Shown piece after piece: positions 44,079-53,415 of a DNA stretch of 64,000 nt (positions are counted from its first letter, which is position 1; the number at the start of each line of letters is the position of its first letter). The stretch covers positions 4,216,001-4,280,000 of the forward strand of contig NZ_CP110680.1 of NCBI RefSeq assembly GCF_028583725.1, written 5' to 3'. A program made the translations under genes and the position numbers. The stretch is from Cellulomonas fimi (GTDB lineage Bacteria; Actinomycetota; Actinomycetes; Actinomycetales; Cellulomonadaceae). The notes below the pieces were generated by a model, which was not told where the DNA came from, did no database searches, and saw nothing but the letters and a program-made list of their open reading frames with translations.

Positions 44079-44602
44079 AGGTCCAGGTCGGAGCGGGAGA
44101 ACTTGGTACGGAGGAACGCGCCCTGCGTCATGAGGGCGTCGGCGTCCTGGTGCTGCACGGCGTCGAGGGTGGCGGCGACGGACGTCGTGAGCGTGTCGAG
44201 CTGCATCATCAGCGCCTGCGTCGGCGTGTGGCCGGACCCGCGTGGGACGTCGCGCAGCGACTCGTCGACGGCCAGGTAGGTGCGCAGCGTCGTCGGCAGG
44301 TAGTCGGTCGCGGTGCCCTGCACGGACATCACGGCGTACACGTCGAGCGGGCGCACCTCGGACGTGTCGACGACCTCGCGCAGCAGGTCGGTGAGACGGC
44401 GCGCGTTGACGACGGCCGCGACGGGCAGGTCGCCCGACCGCGAGTTCACCAGCCGGACGACCTCGGCGACCGCGCGGCGCAGCTCGGCGGGGCTGTCGCC
44501 GGACGGGGCCGGCGGCTGCACGACGGCGACGGGCTCGTCGCGGTCGCGCAGCCGCTGCCAGAACCCCCGGCGGCGGGCGCCGCCCTCAGGACTCGAGCTC
44601 AC
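44075..44602 (-). CDS. XpaC-like partner of TelA
   Basis: 175 aa, cytoplasmic, helical. The stretch [25 protein letters not shown] and the following long helix ending [10 protein letters not shown] resemble the C-terminal part of XpaC-type (5-bromo-4-chloroindolyl phosphate hydrolysis) proteins, which adjoin telA in many bacteria. The N-terminal membrane helices of XpaC are missing. It overlaps telA by 17 bp. The family assignment is moderate; the TelA partnership is supported by position. Confidence 0.6.
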   Translation of the reverse strand: MSSSPEGGARRRGFWQRLRDRDEPVAVVQPPAPSGDSPAELRRAVAEVVRLVNSRSGDLPVAAVVNARRLTDLLREVVDTSEVRPLDVYAVMSVQGTATDYLPTTLRTYLAVDESLRDVPRGSGHTPTQALMMQLDTLTTSVAATLDAVQHQDADALMTQGAFLRTKFSRSDLDL

Positions 44603-45803
44603 GCCGGCGGGTGCGCTCCAGGTACGGCTGGGCGCGCTGGATCTGGCCCTCGAGGGCGGTGACGGTCTGCGCCATGGAGTCGACGGCCTGCGCGCGGAAG
44701 GTGTCGAGCGCGTCCATCGTCTGGAAGACGTTGTCGAACGCGGCCTGCAGCTTCGCGACGTCGAGCGTCGCCTCGGACGCCTGCTGGTTGATCGCCGCGC
44801 CCTGGATCTTGAGCTGCTCGGACGTCGACTCGATGAGGTTCGAGGTCACGGTGTTGAGCGCGGTGATCTGGTCGAGCACGAGCTTCTGGCGCGACAGCGC
44901 CTGCGCGACGATGACCGCGGTGCGCAGCGCGGCGACGGTCGTGGTCTGCGCGCGGTCGACGCCCTTGATGAGCTCGAGGTTGTTGCGGCGGACCAGGTCG
45001 AGCGCCATGTAGCCCTGGACCGAGACGGCCATCTGCGTCATGAAGTCCTGCCGGCGCTGCCGCACGGGGAACAGCGCGTCGGCGCGCACGGCGTCGGCGT
45101 CCTCCTGCCGGCCGGCGGCCTCGAGCTCGGCGATCTTCTGGACGAGCGCGTCGTCGAGCGCGGACGCGAGCGAGTTGTACTCGGCGAGGCGGCCCATCGC
45201 GGCCCACAGGTTCGCCTTCTCGGTCTCGATCGCGGCGTTGTCCTTGCGGAGCTCGTCCTGGCCGGACGCGAGCGCCTTGATGATCGCGTCGAGGTGCTGC
45301 TGCGCCGACTGGTACTTGGCGAAGTACTGGTCGATCTTCGAGCCGCCCGGGATCCACTTGAGGACCTTCTTGGCACCCGTGAGGTCGGCCCGGTTCGGGT
45401 CGAGGTCGGTCACCGTGTTGCGGAGGTCGACGAGCGTGTTCGCGACGCGCGTCTGGGCGTCGCCCTTGTTCTTGCCCTGCACGATCGCGGCCGGACGGTC
45501 GAGCATGCGGCTCGACACCGTCGCGGCGGCGCGCATGTCCTGCTCGCCCATCGACGTGATCGACGCGACCTTCTGGCTGAACGCGGGCGACTTGGCGTCG
45601 ATCGCGGTGAGCTCGGCGACGAACGCGGTCGCCTTCGTGCGCAGCTCCGCCTGCTTCGCGTCCTCGAGCGGCACCGCCCCGACGGCCTGCTCCTCCTTGA
45701 CCACGACGACCGGGGCGGGCGGCGTGAGGACGAGCGCACCGGGCGCCGCGGCCGCGGGGGCGGCGGGGGCGGTGGGCGTCGACCCGAGGTCGAGCTCGGA
45801 CAT
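44586..45803 (-). CDS. telA: Toxic anion resistance protein TelA
   Basis: 405 aa, mostly long helices as in TelA/Kla[87 protein letters not shown] and the C-terminal [21 protein letters not shown] are highly typical. It works in the Ter stress module, probably at the membrane. First gene of the leftward Ter operon, divergent from terD at 46041. GGAG lies 7 nt before the ATG. Confidence 0.94.
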   Translation of the reverse strand: MSELDLGSTPTAPAAPAAAAPGALVLTPPAPVVVVKEEQAVGAVPLEDAKQAELRTKATAFVAELTAIDAKSPAFSQKVASITSMGEQDMRAAATVSSRMLDRPAAIVQGKNKGDAQTRVANTLVDLRNTVTDLDPNRADLTGAKKVLKWIPGGSKIDQYFAKYQSAQQHLDAIIKALASGQDELRKDNAAIETEKANLWAAMGRLAEYNSLASALDDALVQKIAELEAAGRQEDADAVRADALFPVRQRRQDFMTQMAVSVQGYMALDLVRRNNLELIKGVDRAQTTTVAALRTAVIVAQALSRQKLVLDQITALNTVTSNLIESTSEQLKIQGAAINQQASEATLDVAKLQAAFDNVFQTMDALDTFRAQAVDSMAQTVTALEGQIQRAQPYLERTRRRELES

Positions 45804-46040
45804 GGGGAGACCTCCAGGCAGGGCGTTCGGGCGGGTGGCCCGGCGCCGCCGGGCACGATGACGACTCTAGGACGCCGCGGCGACCCGTGTGCTCGTCCGG
45901 GCGGGCGGATCATCCCGGAGTCCGACGTCCCGGGCACCGATGCGTGGATAGCATCGCCCGGAACCCCAGCCGCCACCGGGTCGTTGGGATCGTCCGACGG
46001 GCGGGAGAGCCGCTCCCCCCGGTCCGCGAAGGAGGAGCAC
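45804..46040. promoter_or_regulatory. Divergent telA-terD control region
   Basis: 237 bp. A perfect inverted repeat CGATGC (45938-45943) / GCATCG (45951-45956), 7 nt apart, is centred between the operons; TAGCAT (45949-45954) within it is a -10 candidate for terD. On the minus strand TAGAGT at 45868-45873 is a -10 candidate for telA. GGAGG (46031-46035) serves terD. Confidence 0.5.
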
Positions 46041-46616
46041 GTGTCTCTCAGCCTCACCAAGGGCGGGAACGTCAGCCTGACGAAGGCGGCGCCCGGGCTG
46101 ACCGCCGTCGTCGTCGGTCTCGGCTGGGACCTGCGCACGACGACCGGTGACGACTTCGACCTCGACGCCTCGGCGATCGTCGTCGGCGCCGACGGCAAGG
46201 TCCTCTCGGACAAGCACTTCGTCTTCTTCAACAACCTCACGAGCGCCGACGGCTCCGTGCAGCACCTCGGCGACAACCTCACGGGTGAGGGCGACGGCGA
46301 CGACGAGCAGATCAAGGTCAACCTCGCCGGCGTGCCGGCCGAGGCCGACAAGATCGTGTTCCCCGTCTCGATCTACGACGCCGACAACCGTCGCCAGACG
46401 TTCGGCCAGGTCCGCAACGCGTTCATCCGCGTCGTGAACCAGGCGGACAACAGCGAGCTCGCGCGCTACGACCTGTCGGAGGACGCGTCGACCGAGACCG
46501 CGATGGTCTTCGGCGAGCTGTACCGCAACGGCGAGGAGTGGAAGTTCCGCGCGGTCGGCCAGGGCTACGCGTCCGGCCTGGCGGGCATCGCCCGCGACTT
46601 CGGCGTCGGCGTCTGA
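46041..46616 (+). CDS. TerD family protein (copy 1)
   Basis: 191 aa canonical Ter[21 protein letters not shown] start, [19 protein letters not shown] with the acidic calcium-binding loop, [23 protein letters not shown] and [13 protein letters not shown] second acidic site, and an end [31 protein letters not shown]. TerD proteins bind Ca2+ and act in a membrane-linked response to tellurite, phage and other stresses. GTG follows GGAGG. Stop overlaps the next start (ATGA). Confidence 0.95.
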   Translation: MSLSLTKGGNVSLTKAAPGLTAVVVGLGWDLRTTTGDDFDLDASAIVVGADGKVLSDKHFVFFNNLTSADGSVQHLGDNLTGEGDGDDEQIKVNLAGVPAEADKIVFPVSIYDADNRRQTFGQVRNAFIRVVNQADNSELARYDLSEDASTETAMVFGELYRNGEEWKFRAVGQGYASGLAGIARDFGVGV

Positions 46617-47194
46617 TGGGCGTCGTCCTCGCCAAGGGCGGCAACGTCTCCCTGACGAAGGAGGCGCCGAACCTCACCAAGGCGCTCGTCGGGCTCGGCT
46701 GGGACGTCCGCACCACGACGGGTGCCGGGTTCGACCTGGACGCCAGCGCGCTGCTCGTCGGCGCGAACGGCAAGGTCCTCTCGGACGCGCACTTCGTGTT
46801 CTACAACAACCTCACCAGCCCGGACGGGTCCGTGACGCACACGGGCGACAACCGCACGGGCGAGGGTGACGGGGACGACGAGGCGATCGTGCTCGACCTG
46901 GCCGCGGTGCCGGCCGACGTCCAGCGGATCGTCTTCCCCGTCTCGATCTACGACGCACCCGCGCGGCAGCAGAGCTTCGGGCAGGTGCGCAACGCGTTCA
47001 TCCGCGTCGTCGACCAGTCCGACGGCAACGAGCTCGCGCGGTACGACCTGTCCGAGGACGCCTCCACCGAGACGGCGATGATCTTCGGCGAGATCTACCG
47101 CAACGGCGCCGAGTGGAAGTTCCGCGCGGTCGGCCAGGGCTACGACACCGGCCTGGCGGGCATCGCGACCGACTTCGGCGTCCAGATCGGCTGA
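46616..47194 (+). CDS. TerD family protein (copy 2)
   Basis: 192 aa, strongly similar to copy 1 along its whole length (same LGWD-x-[22 protein letters not shown] and [10 protein letters not shown] motifs), so the pair arose by tandem duplication. ATG overlaps the TGA of copy 1. Both acidic loops are kept, so both copies should bind calcium. Confidence 0.95.
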   Translation: MGVVLAKGGNVSLTKEAPNLTKALVGLGWDVRTTTGAGFDLDASALLVGANGKVLSDAHFVFYNNLTSPDGSVTHTGDNRTGEGDGDDEAIVLDLAAVPADVQRIVFPVSIYDAPARQQSFGQVRNAFIRVVDQSDGNELARYDLSEDASTETAMIFGEIYRNGAEWKFRAVGQGYDTGLAGIATDFGVQIG

Positions 47195-47280
47195 ACCGCT
47201 GCACGGCCGGCCGCGGTCGCTCCTAGACTGCGGTCGGCCCTGCAGCGGTCACCCCACCCCTCCACGAGATCGAGAGTCCC

Positions 47281-48423
47281 GTGTTCTTCCGCATCTTCGG
47301 CTGGTCGTTCGCCGTCACGATCGTGTCGCTCGTCGTCGCGTTCTTCTACGGCGGCTGGAACGCCTTCGTGCTGTGCCTCATCCTCGGCGTCCTCGAGGTG
47401 TCGCTGTCCTTCGACAACGCGGTCGTCAACGCGAAGATCCTCGAGCGGATGAGCCCGTTCTGGCAGCGGATCTTCCTCACCGTCGGCATCGCGATCGCCG
47501 TCTTCGGCATGCGCCTCGTGTTCCCGCTGCTCATCGTGGGCATCACCGCGAACCTCAACCCGGTCGAGGCGATCCAGCTCGCGATGGAGAAGGGCAACCC
47601 CGAGGACCCGGGCACCTACGGGTACCTGCTCAACGAGGCGCACCCGCAGATCGCGGCGTTCGGCGGCATGTTCCTGCTCATGCTGTTCCTCGACTTCATC
47701 TTCGAGGACCGCGAGATCACCTGGTTGTCCTGGCTCGAGAAGCCGCTCGCCAAGATCGGCAAGCTCGACCAGCTCTCCGTCGTCGTCGGCGGCATCTCGC
47801 TCGTCCTCGCGGCGGAGCTCCTCGCGGAGGACCCCGCGATCGTCATGGTCTCCGGCGTGCTCGGCATGATCACGTACATCGCCGTCAACGGCCTGGGCTC
47901 GCTCTTCAACGTGCCGGACGCCGCCGACGAGGACGCCCCCGCCGAGGTCGAGGCCGTCGCGGACAAGGCGACCGGCCGCTCCGGCCCGACCGAGCTCGCG
48001 AAGGCCACCGGCAAGGCCGGCTTCTTCCTCTTCCTCTACCTCGAGGTGCTCGACGCGTCGTTCTCGTTCGACGGCGTCATCGGCGCGTTCGCGATCACGC
48101 CCGACCCGATCATCATCGCCCTGGGCCTCGGCTTCATCGGCGCGATGTTCGTCCGGTCGATCACCGTGTTCCTGGTCCGCAAGGGCACGCTGTCCGAGTA
48201 CGTCTACCTCGAGCACGGCGCGCACTGGGCGATCGGTGCGCTCGCCGCGATCCTGCTGGTCAGCATCGGCTTCCACGTCGACGAGATCATCACCGGCCTG
48301 GTCGGGGTCGCGTTCATCGGCGCCGCGTTCGCCAACTCGGTCGTCCGCAACCGGCGCGCACGCGCCGCAGCGGGCGACGCGTCGGAGGACGACCGCGAGC
48401 CGCAGCTGACGCCGGCTCCCTGA
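47281..48423 (+). CDS. DUF475/TerC-type integral membrane protein
   Basis: 380 aa with about nine membrane helices. The two signature sites are VLEVSLSFDNAVVNAKIL (about 38-55) and LYLEVLDASFSFDGVIGAFAIT (about 251-272), where conserved Glu and Asp residues lie in the membrane as in TerC, a manganese-exporter-like family. It is common next to terD genes and probably anchors the Ter complex. TAGACT at 47223-47228 is a promoter -10 candidate, so it may be expressed separately from the terD pair. Confidence 0.9.
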   Translation: MFFRIFGWSFAVTIVSLVVAFFYGGWNAFVLCLILGVLEVSLSFDNAVVNAKILERMSPFWQRIFLTVGIAIAVFGMRLVFPLLIVGITANLNPVEAIQLAMEKGNPEDPGTYGYLLNEAHPQIAAFGGMFLLMLFLDFIFEDREITWLSWLEKPLAKIGKLDQLSVVVGGISLVLAAELLAEDPAIVMVSGVLGMITYIAVNGLGSLFNVPDAADEDAPAEVEAVADKATGRSGPTELAKATGKAGFFLFLYLEVLDASFSFDGVIGAFAITPDPIIIALGLGFIGAMFVRSITVFLVRKGTLSEYVYLEHGAHWAIGALAAILLVSIGFHVDEIITGLVGVAFIGAAFANSVVRNRRARAAAGDASEDDREPQLTPAP

Positions 48424-48464
48424 GCCCGGCCCCTGATCCCCGCTCCCCCGTCGAAAGGCCGCAC

Positions 48465-49043
48465 GTGTCCGTCAACCTCACCAAGGGCCAGACCGTCTCG
48501 CTCACCAAGTCCGACGGCGGCACCCTGACGCAGGTCCGCATGGGCCTCGGCTGGGACGCGATCAAGGTCCGCGGGCTGTTCGGGCGCGCGAAGGAGAAGT
48601 CGGTCGACCTCGACGCGTCCGCGCTGCTGTTCGACGCGAACGGCGCGCTCGTCGACCAGGTCTGGTTCAGCCAGCTGGCCAGCAAGGACGGCGCGGTGCA
48701 GCACACCGGCGACAACCGCACGGGTGCGGGCGACGGCGACGACGAGTCGATCCGCGTCGCGCTGACCGGCGTCAACCCGGCGGTCAAGACCCTCGTGTTC
48801 GTCGTCAACAGCTACACCGGCGAGACGTTCGCGCAGATCGAGAACGCGTTCTGCCGCCTGATCGACGAGACGACGGGTCAGGAGGTCGCGCGCTACGACC
48901 TGTCCGGCTCGGGCCCGCACACCGCGCAGATCATGGCGAAGGTGACGCGCGACGGCGCCGGCTGGAGCATGACGGCGCTCGGCGTCCGCACCAGCGGCCG
49001 CACGATCAAGGACATGCTGCCGGCGGTCTCGCAGGTCCTCTGA
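48465..49043 (+). CDS. TerD family protein (copy 3, divergent)
   Basis: 192 aa. TerD fold with SVNLTKGQTVSLTKSDGG start, a longer first loop (KVRGLFGRAKEKSVDLDAS) and GDNRTGAGDGDDESIRV second site; the C-terminal segment differs from copies 1 and 2 (VTRDGAGWSMTALGVRTSGRT). This matches the TerD subtype usually found beside DUF475 genes. GTG lies 41 bp after the DUF475 stop. Followed by a strong terminator. Confidence 0.93.
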   Translation: MSVNLTKGQTVSLTKSDGGTLTQVRMGLGWDAIKVRGLFGRAKEKSVDLDASALLFDANGALVDQVWFSQLASKDGAVQHTGDNRTGAGDGDDESIRVALTGVNPAVKTLVFVVNSYTGETFAQIENAFCRLIDETTGQEVARYDLSGSGPHTAQIMAKVTRDGAGWSMTALGVRTSGRTIKDMLPAVSQVL

Positions 49044-49065
49044 CCCAGCGCGCACCGCACGACCG

Positions 49066-49103
49066 CCGAGGGCGGGTCACCTGCCGGGGTGACCCGCCCT
49101 CGG
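49066..49103. terminator. Terminator closing the Ter cluster
   Basis: Perfect 16-bp arms (49066-49081 and 49088-49103) with a 6-nt loop. The following 150 bp up to the convergent NADH dehydrogenase-like gene hold no gene I can support. Confidence 0.88.
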
Positions 49104-49253
49104 ACGTCTCCGGCGTCGTCGTTGCTGCGGGACAAGGGGAGCACCCCCATGCGCGGGATCAGCGGTGCCGTGGGTGCGGTGATGACCACCATCTGCGCGA
49201 GCGTCGCCACCGCTGACATGCACGGCGCTGCGACGCAGGCGCCGGTGCCCGCT

Positions 49254-50510
49254 TCAGGACCGTGCGGTCGCGAGCGTCGCGGCGCCGACCGGGGCGTCGG
49301 CCCGCCGTGTCGCGTCGTCGCCGACGCGTCGCGCACGGTGGGCGTGGCGGCGGCGCAGCTCGGAGGGGATCGCCAGCGCACGGCGACGGGACGGCATGAA
49401 GCGCAGGAAGAACACGAGGCGCAGCGCCCACGCGAGCGGGCCGGTGACGCTCAGGCCCCACACGTCAGCGACGCCGTGGCCGACACCGAACGCCGCTCCC
49501 TGACCGAGCCCGAGGTAGCGGAACGGGAGCCCGGGACGGCTCTGCAGCGCGCGGGCGACGTTGCGACCGACCTGGTCGCCGGCCTTGATCGCCCACAGGG
49601 CGTTGGCCGGGACCGGCTCGCGCGTGCGCGGGTGCAGGACGCGTGCCGCGTCGCCCGCCGCCCACACCCCGTCGCGGACGGTGAGGTCGGGCAGCGTGCG
49701 CAGGCGGCCGTCGTCGTCGCGGGCCAGGGGTTCGGTGCCGGGCAGGCGGACCGGGCGCTGGCCCGTCGTCGCGAGCACGGTCCGGGTGCGGACGCGGGTG
49801 CCGTCGGAGAGGTCGACGCCGTCGTCGTCGGCGGCGACCACCGCGACGCCCGTGCGCACGTCGACGCCCAGCCGGTCCAGCTCGCGCTCGACGTGCCGGG
49901 CGAGGCGCGGGCGGCGCGCGTGCAGCGCCGGGACCACGCGCTCGCCGCGGTGCACCAGCACCACCCGACCGGGCCGGCCGCCCGAGCGGTCCGCGAGCGC
50001 CCCGGCGAGCTCGGCACCCGCGAGCCCGCCGCCGACCACCACGACGGGGTCCGGGTCGTTCTCGGCCGCTTCCGCACGCGCCGCGAGCGCCTCCAGCCCG
50101 CCGGGGTGGCGCAGCGTGAGGGAACGGCCGGTCAGGCCGTCGACGTCGTCGACCGGCTCGCTCGCGCCCGTGCCGAGCACGAGCGCGTCGTAGGCCACGG
50201 AGCCGGGCTCGCCACCGTCCGCGGGCCGGTAGGTGACCGTGCGGGCGGACAGGTCGACGTGCTCGACGCGCGCGTGCACGACGGTCGCGAGCGGCATGGC
50301 CTCCGCGAGCGGCGTCTGCGTGAGGCGGGCGGGCAGCAGGCCCGACACGACCTCACCGGTGAAGCCGTGGAAGTTGTGCACGGGGTTCTCGGACACGACG
50401 ACGATCTCGACGGACCCGTCGCGGAGCATCCCGCGGACGCGGCGCACGAGGGCGCCGTAGGCGTGCAGCGTGACGTACCCGCCGCCGAGCAGGACCACCC
50501 GCCGGGTCAC
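49254..50510 (-). CDS. Type II NADH dehydrogenase-like FAD oxidoreductase
   Basis: 418 aa. First dinucleotide site VVLLGGGYVTLHAYGAL (5-21), second VVVVGGGLAGAELAGAL (about 150-166), FAD-proximal VWAAGDAARV and an NDH-2-like C-terminal region. It resembles the NDH-2/carotenoid-linked reductase group and probably oxidises NAD(P)H at the membrane face. Its GTG start overlaps the stop of the acyl-ACP-reductase-like gene, so the two proteins are made together. The electron acceptor is unknown. Confidence 0.82.
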   Translation of the reverse strand: MTRRVVLLGGGYVTLHAYGALVRRVRGMLRDGSVEIVVVSENPVHNFHGFTGEVVSGLLPARLTQTPLAEAMPLATVVHARVEHVDLSARTVTYRPADGGEPGSVAYDALVLGTGASEPVDDVDGLTGRSLTLRHPGGLEALAARAEAAENDPDPVVVVGGGLAGAELAGALADRSGGRPGRVVLVHRGERVVPALHARRPRLARHVERELDRLGVDVRTGVAVVAADDDGVDLSDGTRVRTRTVLATTGQRPVRLPGTEPLARDDDGRLRTLPDLTVRDGVWAAGDAARVLHPRTREPVPANALWAIKAGDQVGRNVARALQSRPGLPFRYLGLGQGAAFGVGHGVADVWGLSVTGPLAWALRLVFFLRFMPSRRRALAIPSELRRRHAHRARRVGDDATRRADAPVGAATLATARS

Positions 50511-51769
50511 CGGACCGTCCCCACCGTGACGAGCCCGGCACCGCTCCGCCCGGATCCGGCCTCCCCGTCACCGTCGCCCCAGCCGCGCTCCGGCGACCCG
50601 GGGGTGGTGACCGGTCCGGACCGCGTCTGCGGTACCCACGCCCGGGTCGTCACGTGCGCGGCCGGCCGAGCCGTGCCGACCGGCTCGTGCGAGGTGGCGA
50701 CCGCCTCGACGGCGGCGCGGTGGTCGGTGCCGTCGGTCGTGAGCGGGCGGCCGAAGGTCGTCGGCGGCGCGGCGCGGAAGCCCAGGCCGGCGAAGCGGCG
50801 GGCGATCGTGCGGAGGTGGTCGACCTGGTCGAGCGTCGGGACGCCGAGCGAGAAGTGGCCGGTGTGCCCGTACAGCGCGAGCAGCGCGGTCTCGGCGAAG
50901 CAGCCGTAGGTGAGCCCGGGCGGCTGGCCGATGTCGCCGCCGCGCAGCCGCAGGCCCGGCACGGCGACGACGCCCCCGTCGACGACGGTCACGTCGGGCC
51001 GCTCCACGAGCAGGTCGGGCGACGTGTTGCGGGGCTGCGTCGCGTCCAGCACGACGGCGCCGTCCGCCAGGTGCTCCGACCGCAGGAGCGCGTCGGCCGC
51101 GGCGGTGAGGAGCACGACGACGCCGCACCCGCGCACGTCGTGCAGGTCCGTCGAGACGGTCGTCGGGATGCGCCGGCAGACCTCGCCCGCGAGCGCCCCC
51201 AGCCGGCCGCCGGCGCGCGCGACGAGGGTCAGGTGCTCGACGGCCCGGTCCCGCGCGAGCAGGCGGACGAGGGTCGTCCCGACGCTGCCGGTCGCACCGA
51301 CGACGGCGACGCCGCGCGCGCGGTCCGGCTGTGCGGCGAGCAGCGCGCGCAGCTGGTCCTCGACGATCGCGGCCGTGTACGCGTTGCCGTTGGTGACGCC
51401 GATGTCGGTGCGGCCCGCGAGCGTCGACCCGCCCGCGGTCACCGTCGCGGTGAGCGCGCCGAGCCCGACGATCCCCGCGCCGTGCCGGGCGGCGAGGTCC
51501 ACGGCCGCACCCACGCGGTCCCGGGCGGCGTGCGGCGCGTCGAGCATGTGCCGGGCGCCGAAGGGGACGAGCACGACGCGGCCGACGGGGTCGGGGGTCA
51601 CGTCCGGCAGGTGCACCCGGGCCATCGTGAACGGGCGCAGCGGGAGACGGCGCACCGCCCGGTCGGCGACGCGCTCGGGGATGCGACCGAGCGGCGACCA
51701 GACGCGCGCGAGGTCGTCGGACACCCGGACCCGCGGATGGACCAGGAACGCGAACGGGACGGCACTCAT
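50507..51769 (-). CDS. Long-chain acyl-ACP reductase-like protein
   Basis: 420 aa. The first 330 residues align by eye with cyanobacterial acyl-ACP reductase (AAR): FAFLVHP start, GNAYTA (128-133), NADPH site VGATGSVG (157-164), VVDGGVV (263-269) and the catalytic-cysteine context GCFAETALL with C290. The last 90 residues are a Pro/Gly-rich tail not found in AAR. AAR reduces fatty acyl-ACP to aldehyde. ATG at 51769 with GGAG 8 nt upstream. No aldehyde-deformylating oxygenase or ester synthase is near, so the fate of any aldehyde is open. Confidence 0.72.
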   Translation of the reverse strand: MSAVPFAFLVHPRVRVSDDLARVWSPLGRIPERVADRAVRRLPLRPFTMARVHLPDVTPDPVGRVVLVPFGARHMLDAPHAARDRVGAAVDLAARHGAGIVGLGALTATVTAGGSTLAGRTDIGVTNGNAYTAAIVEDQLRALLAAQPDRARGVAVVGATGSVGTTLVRLLARDRAVEHLTLVARAGGRLGALAGEVCRRIPTTVSTDLHDVRGCGVVVLLTAAADALLRSEHLADGAVVLDATQPRNTSPDLLVERPDVTVVDGGVVAVPGLRLRGGDIGQPPGLTYGCFAETALLALYGHTGHFSLGVPTLDQVDHLRTIARRFAGLGFRAAPPTTFGRPLTTDGTDHRAAVEAVATSHEPVGTARPAAHVTTRAWVPQTRSGPVTTPGSPERGWGDGDGEAGSGRSGAGLVTVGTVR

Positions 51770-52115
51770 CGGCGGTTCTCCAGGGGATCGCGGCCGCGGG
51801 AGGCCGGTCGAGGGTGCGGCCCGGGGGCCGCGACGGAGGTGAAGAGGTCCGGCGGCGGCGGCCAGATACGTCGGTCACCCGGTCGGCCGCCCGTGCACGC
51901 CCATGCTCCCGGCGCGCGAGACCCGGGGGCGTCCGCCGTCGGTCGCGTCGTCGGCGGCGCGTCGTCCCCCGACGGGCTGGTCCTGCTCCCGCGCATCCAC
52001 CGGGCGACGGACCTCAGAGCTCCGTCGGGACGCCCGGAGTCGGGGGTGACCCTGAGGGGACATCCGGGGGCATACCGGATGTCGGCCCCCGGTGCGGGAT
52101 CCCTAGGTTCGGGCC
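51770..52115. other. 346-bp divergent intergenic region
   Basis: I see no gene. It carries an inverted repeat ACATCCG (52060-52066) / CGGATGT (52076-52082) with a 9-nt centre. TAGGTT (52104-52109) as -10 is 6 nt before the DUF418 ATG. The part near the reductase is plain GC-rich sequence. Confidence 0.5.
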
Positions 52116-53345
52116 ATGACCTCCGACCAGCCCAGCGCGACCCTGACCGCGCCGCCCGCGGCCGCAGCTCCCGCCGTCGCCGCCCCGCCGCCGGCCGCGC
52201 CGGACCGCCGCTCGCTGGCCCCCGACCTCGCGCGCGGCATGCTGCTGCTGTTCATCGCCCTCGCGAACGTGTGGGGCTACCTGTGGTCGACCGGCGACAC
52301 CGGGCCCGGCGGCCGACCGGCCGGCGGGTCGGGCGTGGACCACCTCGTCGACGGGCTGACCGCCTTCTTCGTCGACGACCGCTCGCGGCCGATGTTCGCG
52401 ATCCTCTACGGGTTCGGCCTCGCGACGATGGCGAGCCGGCTCGCGTCGCGCGGCGAGGATCGCAAGGGCGTGCGCCGGGTGCTGGCGCGGCGCAGCGCGT
52501 GGCTCGTCGTGCTCGGCCTCGCGCACTCGGCGCTGCTGTTCGGCGGCGACATCCTCGCCGCCTACGGCGTGACGGGCCTGGTCGCGCTCGCGTTCCTGCA
52601 CCGGTCGCGCGTGACGCTCTGGGTCTGGTTCGCCGCCGGCACGCTGCTGTCGACCGCGGCGGGCGTCGTCGTGCTGGTGTTCTTCCCGGACGGCTTCGGT
52701 GGTGACGGCACCCCGACGACGAGCTACCTGGCGTCGGTCGGCGAGCGGCTGGTGTCGTCCGGCGCCTCCCTGGGCCTCGCGGTCGTGCTGCTGTTCTTCG
52801 TGCCGCAGGTCGTGCTCGGCATCCTGCTGTCCCGCTCCGGGTGGCTGACCCGCCCGTGGGAGCACCGCCGCCGCCTCGGCCAGGTCGTCGTCGTCGCGCT
52901 CGCCGTCAACGTCGTCGGCAACCTGCCGTGGGCGCTCGTCGTCGGGCACGCGTGGGAGCCGTCGGCCGCCGTCGGCGGGGTCCTCGAGATCGTCCACATC
53001 GCGTCGGGCGTCGTCATGGGCCTCGGGTACGTGTGCCTGTTCGGCTGGCTCGCGGCCGTCTGGCACGACCGCCGCGACCTGCCCGTGGTGCGGGCCGTGA
53101 CCGCGGTCGGCGAGCGGTCGCTCACGTCGTACCTGCTGCAGTCCGTGATGTTCGCGCCGCTGCTGAGCGCGTGGGGCCTCGGGCTGGGCGGCCGGATCGG
53201 CACGGCGACGGCCGCCGCGCTCGCCGTCACCGTCTGGCTCGTGACCGTGGCCGTCGCCGTCGCGCTCGACCGCGCCGGCCGCCGCGGTCCTGCCGAGGTC
53301 CTCCTCCGCCGCCTCACGTACGGCCGCCGCCCGTCGTCCCGCTGA
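52116..53345 (+). CDS. DUF418 membrane protein
   Basis: 409 aa. After an Ala/Pro-rich N terminus, about ten membrane helices with DUF418 marks: RRSLAPDLARGMLLLFIALANVWGY (about 31-55), DDRSRPMFAILYGFGLA and the C-terminal AVGERSLTSYLLQSVMFAPLL. DUF418 proteins are related to acyltransferase-3-like membrane proteins; function not established. Leaderless start: TAGGTT lies 6 nt before ATG. Confidence 0.88.
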   Translation: MTSDQPSATLTAPPAAAAPAVAAPPPAAPDRRSLAPDLARGMLLLFIALANVWGYLWSTGDTGPGGRPAGGSGVDHLVDGLTAFFVDDRSRPMFAILYGFGLATMASRLASRGEDRKGVRRVLARRSAWLVVLGLAHSALLFGGDILAAYGVTGLVALAFLHRSRVTLWVWFAAGTLLSTAAGVVVLVFFPDGFGGDGTPTTSYLASVGERLVSSGASLGLAVVLLFFVPQVVLGILLSRSGWLTRPWEHRRRLGQVVVVALAVNVVGNLPWALVVGHAWEPSAAVGGVLEIVHIASGVVMGLGYVCLFGWLAAVWHDRRDLPVVRAVTAVGERSLTSYLLQSVMFAPLLSAWGLGLGGRIGTATAAALAVTVWLVTVAVAVALDRAGRRGPAEVLLRRLTYGRRPSSR

Positions 53346-53415
53346 CACCGGCGACGCCGGGACGCCCGCGTGGAAGTCCTCGGCCGACGTCAGCAGGGTG
53401 GAAGGATCGTCGCCC

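Noticed and set aside
49149..49253. Short ORF beginning ATG 49149 after the Ter terminator
   Set aside because: Has a weak AGGGGA upstream but runs without a stop into antisense of the NDH-2-like gene; no protein-like character beyond about 35 residues.
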